64,000 nucleotides of DNA from Lipingzhangella_A rawalii (GCF_031628175.1 NZ_JAVLVT010000009.1:118596-182595), one strand, 5' to 3'; shown: positions 19,397 to 28,919, numbered from the stretch's first letter. Program-made: numbers and translations. Notes: generated from the letters alone by a model not told the origin.

Positions 19397-20584
19397 TCAG
19401 GTGCCCTGCGGCTGCGGCATCCGCGCCTCCAGCCTCCGGACAGCCTCGTCGAGCACCGGGTCTTGTTTACAGAAGGCGAAGCGCACCAGGTGCCGGCCTT
19501 CGGCTGGGTCGGCGTAGAACACCTGGGCGGGCACGGTGACCACTCCCGCCGCGTGGGGCAGGCTCCGTGCCAGCTCCACACCGTCCTCGAACCCCAGGGG
19601 ACGGATGTCCGCCATCACGAAATAGGTGCCCTGGGGAACGTGGGGCCGCAGACCGGCCCGCGCCAGCCCCGTCGCCAACCGGTCCCGCTTCTGCTCCAAC
19701 GCCGCTCGCTGCTGCTGAACCCACTCCTGTTGGGACGTTATGGCCTCGGCGACGGCGAGTTGTAGGGCGCCGTTGGCGGTGAACGTCAGGAACTGGTTCA
19801 CCGTCCGCACGGCGCGCACCAGCGGCTTGGGCCCCATCACCCAGCCGATCTTCCACCCGGTCACCGAGTAGGTCTTGCCGGCGGAGGAAATCGCCAGGGT
19901 ACGCTCGCGCATGCCCGGCAGGCTGGCCAGGGGAATGTGCTCGGCACCGTCGAAAATCAGGTGCTCGTAGACCTCATCGGTGACCGCGAGAAGGTCGTGC
20001 TCGCGACACAGCTCGGCGATGGTTTCGAGCTCGGAGCGGCGTAGCACGGTCCCGGTCGGGTTGTGCGGCGAGTTCACGATGATCATGCGGGTGCGCGGCC
20101 CCACCACGGCCCGCAGTTCCGCGGGGTCGAAGGTGAAGCGTGTACCGCCGGCATCGGGACGCAGGGTGACCGGCCGAGCGACTCCGTTCGCCAGGGCGAT
20201 GGCGGCGGCGTAGGAGTCGTACATGGGTTCCAGCACCACCACCTCGTCGCCGGCCTCGACGAGCCCCAGCACCGAGGCGGCGATCCCGGCCGTGGCGCCG
20301 ACCGTGACGTAGACCTCGGAGTCGGGGTCGTAGTCGAGTCCGAAACGTAGCCTGCGGTCGGCGGCCACGGCCGACCGCAGCTCCGGACGCCCCAGACCGG
20401 GGGGATACTGGTTTACTCCGTTGGCCATGTGGGCGCCGGCGGAGCGCACCAGTGCCTCGGGGCCGTCGGTGTCCGGAAACCCCTGTCCGAGGTTCACGGC
20501 CTGGGTTTCGGCGGCGAGCCGGGTCATCTCCGCGAAGATTGTCTCGCCGAACTGGCGCATGCGGGCGACGAGGGCGTCAGACAT
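19397..20584 (-). CDS. PLP aminotransferase, DapC-like (Rv0858c type)
   Basis: A 395-residue fold-type I aminotransferase. The PLP lysine is in SSAGKTYSVTGWKIGW, with the phosphate- and ring-binding residues in NSPHNPTG and VTDEVYEHLIFDG. The N-terminus FAEMTRLAAETQAVNLGQGFPD closely resembles the mycobacterial protein annotated DapC (Rv0858c), an N-succinyl-diaminopimelate aminotransferase. Methionine or kynurenine aminotransferase activity is an alternative. ATG 20584 lies 7 bases after TATGCT (20597-20592), fitting a leaderless transcript, with no Shine-Dalgarno. The window contains a second DapC candidate at 52329 inside the dap cluster, so this copy may have another role. Confidence 0.88.
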   Translation of the reverse strand: MSDALVARMRQFGETIFAEMTRLAAETQAVNLGQGFPDTDGPEALVRSAGAHMANGVNQYPPGLGRPELRSAVAADRRLRFGLDYDPDSEVYVTVGATAGIAASVLGLVEAGDEVVVLEPMYDSYAAAIALANGVARPVTLRPDAGGTRFTFDPAELRAVVGPRTRMIIVNSPHNPTGTVLRRSELETIAELCREHDLLAVTDEVYEHLIFDGAEHIPLASLPGMRERTLAISSAGKTYSVTGWKIGWVMGPKPLVRAVRTVNQFLTFTANGALQLAVAEAITSQQEWVQQQRAALEQKRDRLATGLARAGLRPHVPQGTYFVMADIRPLGFEDGVELARSLPHAAGVVTVPAQVFYADPAEGRHLVRFAFCKQDPVLDEAVRRLEARMPQPQGT

Positions 20585-20796
20585 GCGTCCAAGCATAGGC
20601 CGCGGGGCGTTGCCGGCTCCATCCCCGCCCCGGGCGGTGGGTGCGTCCGCGGGTACCGCCCTCCAGTATGCGGCGCTGGTTGGCGGTGGCCGGGCGGCCG
20701 GTGTCCCGGACCTGGGTTCCCGCACCACCGGGAACGCCGGGCCTCGCTCGCCGGTGGTCGTGTCCCAGTCCCAGGTCCCAGTCCCTCCACCCCGGT

Positions 20797-21165
20797 TCAG
20801 GAGGCGACTCCACGATGCGTGTGGGCGAGCACATCCCGCAGGTGGGCCATGTCCTCGTCGCTACAGTGTTCGACGAACCGACGCATGGTCACCCCGCGGT
20901 TCCCGCTCCCATCCAGGACCTGACACATCATCCGGGCGGTGTGTTCCTCCCGGCTGGCGTAGGGCCAGTATCTCCAGGCTCGGCCCGCCTTCTCCCTGCG
21001 CAGCACTCCCTTGTTGTGCAAGATGTTGGTCACAGTCATCACGGTCGTGTAGGCGACCTCGCGGTTGTAGGTCATGCTCTCGCGAATCTCGCGGACGACG
21101 AGGGGACGTTCCGCCTGCCAGAGTGTGTCCATAATCGCGGACTCGAGTTCTCCGAACTCTCGCAA
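20797..21165 (-). CDS. BlaI/MecI-family transcriptional repressor
   Basis: A 122-residue winged-helix repressor. The N-terminus REFGELESAIMDTLWQAERP and the recognition part VAYTTVMTVTNILHNKGVL are typical of BlaI/MecI/CopY proteins. The C-terminal half would dimerise. I chose TTG at 21165 because GGAGG lies 9 bases upstream and the product then starts MREFGELE as in relatives. ATG 21189 adds eight residues and would erase that ribosome site from the leader. No BlaR1-type sensor protease lies next to it, so the inducing signal is unknown. In actinobacteria such orphans often control their own gene and distant targets. Confidence 0.85.
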   Translation of the reverse strand: MREFGELESAIMDTLWQAERPLVVREIRESMTYNREVAYTTVMTVTNILHNKGVLRREKAGRAWRYWPYASREEHTARMMCQVLDGSGNRGVTMRRFVEHCSDEDMAHLRDVLAHTHRGVAS

Positions 21166-21189
21166 CCTCACCCACCTCCGGAGCGTCAT

Positions 21190-21710
21190 GCTAGAGACAC
21201 ACCGGGCTCGTCGGGGCCGATTTCGCAAAAGTGCTCGCAAAGTGCCCGCAATTCGGGGAACTGCGCATGGGGCGCCCCGGAACTTCTGTGCGGCGGCTCC
21301 GGTTGCTGCTCGGCGACGGCCGGGCCCACCGCCCCGCCGCTGGCCCACCACAGGGGTGGTGCGTGGGGACGGTGGCCGTCCTGCCCGGCCGTGCCACTAG
21401 TCCGACGCCCCCGCGCTCTCGTGCGGTTCCCCCGCCGCGGCCAGAACCTCAGACGAACCGTGTCCCGTGTGAGCTGCGAGACACCACAGGTCCCAGGCGT
21501 GGCCGTGTCTGGCCAGCAATTGTTAGCTTTGTCCCAGGCCGGGACGGGCCACGTGGCCGCGCGCCACCAACGCGGGCATTAGCCTGAGAGAAGCGAGATA
21601 TCCGGCTTGGCGTCCTGCCGTGGCCTGGCGCAAGGCCTCGCCAGCTCGGCGCCCGCCCATCTCGGACATTCCAATGAACTAGCGAGTTGCGGAAGAGGGC
21701 GATCTCCGCC
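21190..21710. other. Region upstream of kgd
   Basis: About 520 bases divergent between the BlaI-type gene and kgd. No gene is supported. TAGCCT (near 21581) and TTAGCTT (near 21526) resemble actinobacterial -10 elements for kgd, but neither has a clear -35. I see no strong inverted repeat. Confidence 0.4.
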
Positions 21711-24700
21711 GTGTCGTCTGAGGCGTCTCAACCCCCAACAGACTTCGGGCCCAACGAGTGGTTGGTTGACGAGCTGTACCAGCGGTATCTGAGCGATCCC
21801 AACTCTGTGGACAAGGCGTGGTGGAGTTTCTTCGCCGACTACGGCACCACGAGTTCCACACCAGAGCCCGCATCGAAGGACAGTAAGGGTGGGGCCACGC
21901 CGCAGGCGACCCCGGAACCCACGAAGGAACCCACGAAGCGCGAGAGCGCACCGGCCGCCGAACCCCGAACAGAATCGGCTCCCGCGTCATCCACGACCGA
22001 GGACGACACCGGTGGGGCCACCGAGGAGCGCCTGCGTGGCGCGGCTGCCCGCACAGCCACGAACATGGCGGACAGCCTGGCGCTGCCGATGGCAACGAGT
22101 GTGCGCGCCGTTCCGGTGAAGCTCCTGTTCGACAACCGGGTTGTCATCAACAACCATCTCAAGCGTGGACGTGGCGGGAAGATCTCCTTTACCCACCTGA
22201 TCGGCTACGCGATGGTGAAGGCCGCACGCGCCACGCCGGTCATGAACCACTCCTACACGGAGGTGGACGGCAAGCCGGGTGTGCGCAAGCCGGAGCACAT
22301 CAACCTCGGCATCGCGATCGACCTCCAGAAGTCGGACGGGTCTCGGCAACTGGTGGTGCCGAATATCAAGAACGCCGAGACCATGGATTTCCGGGAGTTC
22401 TGGACGGCCTACGAGGACGTGGTCCGCAAGGCCCGCACCAATAAGCTGGGTGTGGCTGACTTCCAGGACACCACGATCAGCCTCACCAATCCGGGCGGTA
22501 TCGGAACGGTGCACTCGGTCCCGCGCCTCATGCCCGGGCAGGGCACGATCCTCGGCGTGGGCTCGATGGAGTATCCCGCAGAGTTCCAGGGTGCCTCGCC
22601 CGAGACCCTGAACCGACTGGCGGTCAGCAAGGTGATGACCCTCACCTCGACCTATGACCACAGGATTATTCAGGGCGCCCAGTCCGGCGAGTTCCTGCGC
22701 ACGATCCACCAGCTGCTGCTGGGTGAGGACGGGTTCTACGACGAGATCTTCCACGCGCTGCGGATCCCCTACGAGCCGGTCCGCTGGGTGCAGGACATCT
22801 CCGTGGACGAGAGCACGGAACTGGACAAGGCCACGCGGGTCCAGGAGCTGATCCATGCCTACCGGGTCCGGGGTCACCTCATGGCCGACACCGACCCGCT
22901 GGAATACAAGCAGCGTCGTCATCCCGACCTGGACGTACTCGAACACGGGCTGACCCTGTGGGACCTCGATCGCGAGTTCCCCACCGGCGGCTTCGGCGGT
23001 AAGCCGGTCATGAAGCTCCGCGAGATCCTGGGCGTCCTGCGGGATACGTACTGCCGCACCATCGGCATCGAATACATGCACATGCAGAGCCCCGAGGAGC
23101 GGGACTGGATCCAGTCCCGCATCGAGCGTCGGGGCCACGACCAGCTCTCCCGTGAGGAGCAGCTGCACGTCCTGCGCAAGCTCAACAACGCCGAAGCGTT
23201 CGAGACGTTCCTCCAGACCAAGTACGTGGGCCAGAAGCGATTCTCCCTGGAGGGCGGCGAATCCCTGATTCCGCTGCTCGACGGGGTGCTGGCCGACGCG
23301 GCGCACGAGAACCTCGACGAGGTCGTCATCGGGATGGCCCACCGCGGCCGGCTCAACGTCCTGGCCAACATCTGCGGTAAGTCCTACGCCCAGATCTTCG
23401 GCGAGTTCGAGGGCAACATCGACCCCCGCAGCGCCCACGGCTCCGGAGACGTGAAGTACCACCTGGGCAGCGAGGGCGTTTTCGAAGCTCCGGACGGGGC
23501 GAAGATCAACGTGACCCTGGCCGCGAACCCCAGCCACCTGGAGGCGGTCAACCCGGTCGCCGAAGGCATCGTCCGCGCCAAGCAGGACATCCTGGACAAG
23601 GGGCAGAGCGGGTTCACTGTGCTGCCGCTGCTCATCCACGGAGACGCGGCGTTCGCGGGGCAGGGCGTCGTGGCCGAGACCCTGAACCTGTCGCAGCTCC
23701 GCGGCTATCGCACCGGGGGCACGGTGCACGTCGTCGTGAACAACCAGGTCGGCTTCACTACCTCCCCGAAGGACAGTCGGTCCAGTGTCTACTCGACCGA
23801 CGTCGCCCGGATGGTGCAGGCTCCCATCTTCCACGTGAACGGCGACGATCCCGAGGCCGTGGTCCGCGTCGCCAAGCTGGCCTTCGCCTACCGCCAGGCG
23901 TTCAACAAGGACGTGGTGCTCGATCTGGTCTGCTACCGGCGCCGTGGCCACAACGAAGCGGACAACCCCTCGTTCACCCAGCCCCGGATGTACGACGTCA
24001 TTGACGCCAAGCGGTCCACGCGCAAGATCTACACCGAGGCGCTGATCGGCCGTGGTGACATCACCATGGAGGAGGCCGAGCAATCCCTGCGGGATTACCA
24101 GGGCGAGCTCGAGCGCGCGTTCACGGAGACGCGGGAGGTGGGCAAGCAGGCCACTCCCGAGGGGTTGCCGGTGCGTGCGGAAGTTTACGACGAGAACCGG
24201 ATCGACCACTCGGAAGCCGCCACCGCGATCAGCTCCGAGACCGTCAAGACCATCGTGGACACCCAGCTCAACCTGCCCGAGGGGTTCCAGCCGCATCCCC
24301 GGCTCGGCCCCCAGCTCCAGAAGCGGGGTCAGATGGTCACGGACGACGCCATCGACTGGGCGCTGGGCGAGACTCTGGCCATCGGCTCGCTGCTGCTGGA
24401 CGACCATCCCGTACGGCTGGTGGGCCAGGACACGCGGCGGGGCACCTTCGGGCAGCGGCACGCCGTCCTCGTGGACCGGGAAACCGGTACGGAGCACACC
24501 CCGCTGAAGTCCTTCGACCGGGGAACGTCCAAGTTCTACGTCCACGACTCGCTGCTCAGCGAATACGCCGCACTGGGCTTCGAGTACGGCTACTCGCACG
24601 TGCGGCCGAACGCCCTCGTTGCCTGGGAAGCCCAGTTCGGGGACTTCGTCAACGGCGCCCAGACCGTGCTGGACGAGTACATCAGCTCCGGTGAGCAGAA

Positions 24701-25382
24701 GTGGGCCCAGCAGTCGAGTGTGGTTATGCTGCTGCCGCACGGCTACGAGGGGCAGGGGCCGGACCATTCCTCCGCCCGGATCGAGCGCTTCCTCCAGCTG
24801 TGCGCGCAGGACAACATGACCGTGACCCTGCCCACCACCCCGGCGAACTACTTCCATCTGCTGCGGTGGCAGGTGAAGTCCAGCTACCACCGTCCGCTGG
24901 TGGTCTTCACTCCGAAGGTGCTGCTGCGACTCAAGGCGGCCACCTCCGCGGTCTCCGAGTTCACCGAGGGGTCGTTCCAGCCGGTTCTGGGAGACCAGGG
25001 CAACCTCGACCCCGCAGCGGTGCGTCGGGTGGTGCTCTGCTCCGGAAAGATCTACTACGAGCTCGAGGCGGCTCGGCAGCGAACGGGGGACCAGAGCACG
25101 GCCCTCATTCGGGTGGAGCGGCTGTACCCGTTGCCGGCGAAGGAGATCCGCGACCAGCTGGCCGCCTACCCGAACGCTGGAGAGACCCTGTGGGTGCAGG
25201 AGGAGCCGGCGAACATGGGGCCGTGGCCGTTCGTGGCGCTTGCCTTCGCCGAGCAGCTCGACCAGCCGCCGATCCGGGTTTCCCGCCCCGCGAGCTCCTC
25301 GCCGGCCGTGGGCTCGCCGAAGCGACACGAGTACGAGCAGCAGTCGCTGATCGACACCGTCTTCCCGCCCGCCGAGGAGTGA
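21711..25382 (+). CDS. kgd: Multifunctional 2-oxoglutarate decarboxylase/dehydrogenase
   Basis: A 1223-residue Kgd/OdhA. It makes succinyl-CoA or succinate semialdehyde and, with carboligation, 2-hydroxy-3-oxoadipate in the TCA cycle. The N-terminus FGPNEWLVDELYQRYLSDP is the E1 leader that also contacts the other subunits. A low-complexity linker (about 45-110) leads to a lipoyl-less E2-like acyltransferase domain with STYDHRIIQGAQSG. A TPP-dependent E1 domain (about 360-1223) follows, with VIGMAHRGRLNVLAN, HGDAAFAGQGV, CYRRRGHNEADNPSFTQP and LPHGYEGQGPDHSSAR. GTG 21711 gives the N-terminus seen in mycobacterial Kgd. GAAGAGG lies 11 bases upstream, slightly far. A TTG at 21687 is the alternative. 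It is followed by a small gene and then a terminator. Actinobacterial Kgd is normally inhibited by a GarA/OdhI FHA protein, not seen here. Confidence 0.96.
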   Translation: MSSEASQPPTDFGPNEWLVDELYQRYLSDPNSVDKAWWSFFADYGTTSSTPEPASKDSKGGATPQATPEPTKEPTKRESAPAAEPRTESAPASSTTEDDTGGATEERLRGAAARTATNMADSLALPMATSVRAVPVKLLFDNRVVINNHLKRGRGGKISFTHLIGYAMVKAARATPVMNHSYTEVDGKPGVRKPEHINLGIAIDLQKSDGSRQLVVPNIKNAETMDFREFWTAYEDVVRKARTNKLGVADFQDTTISLTNPGGIGTVHSVPRLMPGQGTILGVGSMEYPAEFQGASPETLNRLAVSKVMTLTSTYDHRIIQGAQSGEFLRTIHQLLLGEDGFYDEIFHALRIPYEPVRWVQDISVDESTELDKATRVQELIHAYRVRGHLMADTDPLEYKQRRHPDLDVLEHGLTLWDLDREFPTGGFGGKPVMKLREILGVLRDTYCRTIGIEYMHMQSPEERDWIQSRIERRGHDQLSREEQLHVLRKLNNAEAFETFLQTKYVGQKRFSLEGGESLIPLLDGVLADAAHENLDEVVIGMAHRGRLNVLANICGKSYAQIFGEFEGNIDPRSAHGSGDVKYHLGSEGVFEAPDGAKINVTLAANPSHLEAVNPVAEGIVRAKQDILDKGQSGFTVLPLLIHGDAAFAGQGVVAETLNLSQLRGYRTGGTVHVVVNNQVGFTTSPKDSRSSVYSTDVARMVQAPIFHVNGDDPEAVVRVAKLAFAYRQAFNKDVVLDLVCYRRRGHNEADNPSFTQPRMYDVIDAKRSTRKIYTEALIGRGDITMEEAEQSLRDYQGELERAFTETREVGKQATPEGLPVRAEVYDENRIDHSEAATAISSETVKTIVDTQLNLPEGFQPHPRLGPQLQKRGQMVTDDAIDWALGETLAIGSLLLDDHPVRLVGQDTRRGTFGQRHAVLVDRETGTEHTPLKSFDRGTSKFYVHDSLLSEYAALGFEYGYSHVRPNALVAWEAQFGDFVNGAQTVLDEYISSGEQKWAQQSSVVMLLPHGYEGQGPDHSSARIERFLQLCAQDNMTVTLPTTPANYFHLLRWQVKSSYHRPLVVFTPKVLLRLKAATSAVSEFTEGSFQPVLGDQGNLDPAAVRRVVLCSGKIYYELEAARQRTGDQSTALIRVERLYPLPAKEIRDQLAAYPNAGETLWVQEEPANMGPWPFVALAFAEQLDQPPIRVSRPASSSPAVGSPKRHEYEQQSLIDTVFPPAEE

Positions 25383-25384
25383 CG

Positions 25385-25564
25385 ATGTACCACACCGATC
25401 GTGGTATCGAGGAGCTCACCGACCGTCGCGGAGACGAGGAGGTGACCCTGGCCTGGGTTGCCGATCGGCTCCGGGACTTCACCGACCTCAATCCCGAGTT
25501 CGAGACGGCCATGGAACGGCTGGCCACCTGGCTGGCCCGTAACGACGACCCCGACGACGAGTAA
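25385..25564 (+). CDS. DUF6104-type small protein downstream of kgd
   Basis: A 59-residue protein starting MYHTDRGIEELTDRRGDEEV and ending in an acidic tail. ATG 25385 begins 2 bases after the kgd stop, so it is cotranscribed and probably coupled. The stretch WVADRLRDFTDLNPEFETAM-ERLATWLAR is helical. I recall the same small gene behind kgd in Streptomyces, named DUF6104. No function is known. The constant position suggests a partner or regulator of the Kgd complex. It is too short for any motif-based assignment. Confidence 0.8.
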   Translation: MYHTDRGIEELTDRRGDEEVTLAWVADRLRDFTDLNPEFETAMERLATWLARNDDPDDE

Positions 25565-25580
25565 CGGCCATCCGGGTCGA

Positions 25581-25608
25581 GGCCCCTGTCCGCGCGCGGA
25601 CAGGGGCC
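25581..25608. terminator. Perfect 28-base palindrome after the kgd operon
   Basis: GGCCCCTGTCCGCG is followed immediately by its exact reverse complement, 17 bases after the DUF6104 stop. A hairpin of this strength is a good intrinsic terminator in high-G+C organisms, which often lack the U tract. It is followed by GTTGC. Confidence 0.75.
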
Positions 25609-25640
25609 GTTGCATGGTCACGACCACTCCGACGTCAGAC

Positions 25641-25680
25641 GCGACATATCTTGACTCTCGAGATTTGCGATATATCGTAT
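25641..25680 (+). promoter_or_regulatory. Promoter/operator of the DUF4097-PadR operon
   Basis: TTGACT (25651-25656) is a good -35. TATCGT at 25673-25678, 16 bases later, is a plausible -10. The perfect palindrome CGATATATCG (25668-25677) overlaps the -10. GCGACATATC (25641-25650) upstream is a near copy of GCGATATATC (25667-25676), 26 bases apart. These are candidate sites for the PadR protein encoded second in the operon. Confidence 0.55.
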
Positions 25681-25711
25681 GTCGCAGGAGCCGGAAACCG
25701 AAGGGATTGTG

Positions 25712-26572
25712 ATGGCGCGCTGGACCATCGACCAACCAACGGTACGCACCCTCGACGGAATCGTCGCGCTACGCGTGCGCATCGTCGGCGGACACGTCAA
25801 CATACTGCCCACTGACGACCCGGTGACCTTCGAGGTCTCCGACATCGTCGGCGAACCGATCCTGGCGACCCAGGAAGCCGGGATTCTGACCATCACGTAC
25901 GAGGACCTGACCCGGGACGGCTTCATGGAACGCCTGCGCCCCTCCCGCCTGTCCGGGTATCGGCACGTGTCCCAACGTCGCGCCACCGTGAACCTCCGGA
26001 TCCCCAAAGACTGCCCGGTCGAGGTCACCACCGCCTCCGCCTCGGTCGTCGCGGCCGGCCTCTCCGGAAAGACCACCCTGCGCAGCGCCTCGGGGGACCT
26101 CACCCTGGATGACGTGGGCGGGGAGATCGAGGTCAGCACCTTCTCCGGAGCCCTGGACGTTCGCGACGTCACGGGCAGCCTGCACTTCACCAGCGCCAAC
26201 GGCGGGCTGGCCGTCGCGGGAGGTCAACTCTCGGACCTGTCCGCCAAGACCGGCGCCGGGCAGCTACTCGCCGACGTCGACGTCTCCGGGGCCGGCCGTG
26301 TCCGCCTGGCCACGGTCTCCGGTGACGTGGCCCTGCGCATCCCCGCGGAGACCTCCGCCAGTGTGGAGTTGCGCAGCGCGACCGGAACGCTGGACTCCGC
26401 CTTCGGTCTGGACCGACAGGACCAACGCGGCCTCAGCAAGCTCAGGGGCAAGGTGGGCAACGGAATCGATCCCGCGCACATCACGGGTACCACCGTGTCC
26501 GGAGCTCTGTCCCTGCTGCGCCGTGACCCCGAGGCGCCCGCCGCGATCCCCGAGGGGAGGAATGGACAGTGA
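25712..26572 (+). CDS. DUF4097-family beta-strand protein
   Basis: A 286-residue protein of the DUF4097/DUF4098 family. It is made of short repeated beta strands with phrases such as VEVTTASASVVAAGLSGKT and LRSASGDLTLDDVGGEIEVS, the repetitive beta-solenoid seen in this group. There is no signal peptide or membrane segment, so it is likely cytoplasmic. ATG 25712 has GAAGGG 6 bases upstream. An ATG at 25679 would add 11 residues. It overlaps the PadR gene by GTGA, and this DUF4097-PadR pairing is recurrent in actinobacteria. It may sense or scaffold an envelope or antibiotic signal for the regulator. Biochemical function unknown. Confidence 0.82.
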   Translation: MARWTIDQPTVRTLDGIVALRVRIVGGHVNILPTDDPVTFEVSDIVGEPILATQEAGILTITYEDLTRDGFMERLRPSRLSGYRHVSQRRATVNLRIPKDCPVEVTTASASVVAAGLSGKTTLRSASGDLTLDDVGGEIEVSTFSGALDVRDVTGSLHFTSANGGLAVAGGQLSDLSAKTGAGQLLADVDVSGAGRVRLATVSGDVALRIPAETSASVELRSATGTLDSAFGLDRQDQRGLSKLRGKVGNGIDPAHITGTTVSGALSLLRRDPEAPAAIPEGRNGQ

Positions 26573-27549
26573 GCACCATTTTCGGACACGGCCGTCTCCG
26601 CCTGTACCTACTCAAGCTGCTGGAGGAGAACCCCCGGCACGGCTACGAGATCATCAGCCTCCTGCGGGATCGCTTCCTGGGTGTGTACTCCCCGTCACCA
26701 GGCACGATCTATCCGCGCCTGGCTCGCCTCGAAGAGGAAGGGCTGGTCACACACGAAGAGGTGGACGGGCGCAAGGTCTACCGGTTGACGGAGGCCGGAC
26801 GCGCCGAGCTGAACCGGCGGTCAGCGGACCTGGACGACCTGGAACGCGACCTCACCGACTCGGTCCGCGACATCGCTCGGGCGGTGCAGCGCGATGTACG
26901 GGACACGATCGGCACCCTGCGCGAGGAACTCAAATCCGTGGCGGGTGACGCACGGCGCCAGGAGCGCGACCGCACCCGCGACGCCGGAACCCACGACCCC
27001 CACCGTCCCCAGGAGGCCGGGGCGGGGGCGGACCGCGGCGCCGCCACCGGCCCCGACAGCGGCGACGACGCCGAGGACGTCTGGAGCCGTGCCAGCCGCG
27101 AGGGCAACGACGGGTCGGCCCACGACGACACGTGGTGGCACCGGGAGTGGGAACGTCTGCGTCACAGCTTCGTCTCCTGGGGGAACACCGACTCCCAGCA
27201 GGTTCGGGACCTGGAACGTACCCTGCGGGAGTTCACCAACCAGATTCGGGAGGCGGTGCGGGACGCGGGCCAGCTCAGTGGGACCGCGACCACCAACCTG
27301 CGCCAGATGCTGGACGAGACCATCGCGGTACTGCGACGCGACCTCGCACACTGGGGTCCGACATCCCCCGGAACCAGTACGGACGCCAGGGCCGGCACCG
27401 ATTCCGAACCAGACCCTGGCTCTGCCGACGCCGGGGACGCGACCAGCACGGCGGCAGACACGGCCGCCACCCCCGACCCACAGGATCCGCCCGCGGAGGC
27501 GAAGGAGGATGGCCACGGCCGCAGCGATAGCGCGCAGCCCGGCACCTGA
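26569..27549 (+). CDS. PadR-family regulator with long C-terminal extension
   Basis: A 326-residue protein, more than twice the usual PadR length. The winged helix fills residues 1-85: LRLYLLKLLEENPRHGYEII, SPSPGTIYPRLARLEEEGLV and VDGRKVYRLTEAGR. A helical stretch (about 85-130) with LERDLTDSVRDIARAVQRDV follows, then a charged disordered linker. A second helical block (about 185-265, REWERLRHSFVSWG and QQVRDLERTLREFTNQI) and an acidic tail end it. GTG 26569 overlaps the DUF4097 stop as GTGA. It probably controls its own operon through the palindrome at 25668. The helical extension may bind the DUF4097 protein. Confidence 0.87.
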   Translation: MSTIFGHGRLRLYLLKLLEENPRHGYEIISLLRDRFLGVYSPSPGTIYPRLARLEEEGLVTHEEVDGRKVYRLTEAGRAELNRRSADLDDLERDLTDSVRDIARAVQRDVRDTIGTLREELKSVAGDARRQERDRTRDAGTHDPHRPQEAGAGADRGAATGPDSGDDAEDVWSRASREGNDGSAHDDTWWHREWERLRHSFVSWGNTDSQQVRDLERTLREFTNQIREAVRDAGQLSGTATTNLRQMLDETIAVLRRDLAHWGPTSPGTSTDARAGTDSEPDPGSADAGDATSTAADTAATPDPQDPPAEAKEDGHGRSDSAQPGT

Positions 27550-27568
27550 CCGCCGTACGGGGACGGAG

Positions 27569-27607
27569 CCTGCTGGGCACCGCGCGGGGCGGTCGGTGCC
27601 CAGCAGG
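27569..27607. terminator. Hairpin terminator between PadR and MDR genes
   Basis: CCTGCTGGGCACCG (27569-27582) pairs perfectly with CGGTGCCCAGCAGG (27594-27607) across an 11-base loop. It lies between two convergent genes and could serve both. Confidence 0.8.
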
Positions 27608-27691
27608 GCAGACCCTGACGATGCCAGTGCGGCTCGACGGCCCGCCCCGCACGCCCCGCGTTGCCCGGGCCGTCGAGCGGCCTGGGACACC

Positions 27692-28660
27692 TCAGACGGT
27701 GAAGACGACCTTGCCCATCAATTCGCCGCGTTCCATCGCAGCGAATCCGGCGCTGGCCTCGCTGAGCGGAAGCACCCGGTCGATTTCGGGCCGGATTCCG
27801 GCGCGGGTGCACATCCAGGCGAGATTCTCCAGCTGTTCCCGCCGACCCATCGTGCAGCCGACGATCGACAGTTGGAGGAAGAACACCCGACGCAACTCGG
27901 CCGACGGGGCATCGCCGCTGGTCGCACCGCAGGTGACGATGCGTCCCCCCTGACGCAGGGAACGCAGGGAATGTGCCCAGGTCGCCTGACCCACCGAATC
28001 GAAGACGACGTCGACCCGTTCCGGAAGTCGCTCCCCGGATTCGAGGACCTGGTACGCCCCCAGCTCCAGCGCGCGGGCACGCTTGTGCTCCTCCCGGCTC
28101 GTGGCGTACACACGGTAGCCCGCGGCGCCGCCCAACTGGATCAGGGCGCTTGCGACGCCTCCCCCGGCTCCCTGCACAAGCACCGGCGCTCCCGGCTGTG
28201 CCTGAGCCAGCTCGAACAGCATGCGGTACGCGGTGAGCCAGGCGGTCGGCAGGCACGCGGCCTCTTCGAAAGAGAGCCCTTCCGGCTTGGGAACCAGGTT
28301 CCGTCGGGGAACGGCGACCCGTTCGGCGAAGGTCCCGTCGTACACCTCGGACAGCAGTGACCGTTTCGGATCCAGGGTCTCGTCCTGACCCACCGTCTCG
28401 GACCCCGGAATCACCGAATGCACGATGACGGCATTGCCATCCTCGTCGACACCGGCGGCATCGCAGCCCAGCACCATAGGCAGCTGTTCGGAGCGCAGTC
28501 CCACCCCGCGCAGGCTCCACAGGTCATGTTGGTTCAGGGACGCGGCCCGAACCGTGACCGTGGTCCAGCCGTCGGGAACGGTCGGTTCGGGGCGGTCCGA
28601 AGCGGCGAGCCCGGCCAGTGGGTCCTCGGGATCGATTCCGGATGCAGTGATAGCGAACAT
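27692..28660 (-). CDS. Zinc-type alcohol dehydrogenase-like / quinone oxidoreductase (MDR)
   Basis: A 322-residue medium-chain dehydrogenase/reductase. The GroES-like N-terminal half shows VTVRAASLNQHDLWSLRG and LGCDAAGVDEDGN. The NAD(P)-binding Rossmann half has VLVQGAGGGVASALIQL and VYATSREEHKRARALELGA. No structural or catalytic zinc cysteines are evident, so it fits the zinc-free quinone-oxidoreductase branch. ATG 28660 lies 7 bases after TAGAGT (28673-28668), the leaderless pattern, with no ribosome site. It stands alone between a terminator on the left and the XRE gene on the right. The physiological substrate is not predictable. Confidence 0.87.
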   Translation of the reverse strand: MFAITASGIDPEDPLAGLAASDRPEPTVPDGWTTVTVRAASLNQHDLWSLRGVGLRSEQLPMVLGCDAAGVDEDGNAVIVHSVIPGSETVGQDETLDPKRSLLSEVYDGTFAERVAVPRRNLVPKPEGLSFEEAACLPTAWLTAYRMLFELAQAQPGAPVLVQGAGGGVASALIQLGGAAGYRVYATSREEHKRARALELGAYQVLESGERLPERVDVVFDSVGQATWAHSLRSLRQGGRIVTCGATSGDAPSAELRRVFFLQLSIVGCTMGRREQLENLAWMCTRAGIRPEIDRVLPLSEASAGFAAMERGELMGKVVFTV

Positions 28661-28919
28661 GGCCCAGACTCTAACCATCGCCCGTGGCCTCGCTCACAGG
28701 GGGCTCACGGGCGGCCGCGCAGGGGGGCACACTGCGGGTACTACGCAGACCGGCGAAACCCGGCACGGGCACCCCTGGAGTGACATTGCGCCATATCCGT
28801 GCCGTTCCTGAACAGCGCATTGCCGCTTCGGGTTGACACGAGATAACTTCGGGACAACTTTCGCCACCCTAGTCTCGGTAGCGCGCCCCAGCCTCTCCCC
28901 CTCAGTCAAGGAGGCTCAC

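Noticed and set aside
21987..25328. An open frame of over 1100 codons antisense to kgd
   Set aside because: It is a by-product of extreme G+C at third positions. It has no domains, and kgd is unambiguous. The same applies to the 932-codon frame opposite the PBP gene.
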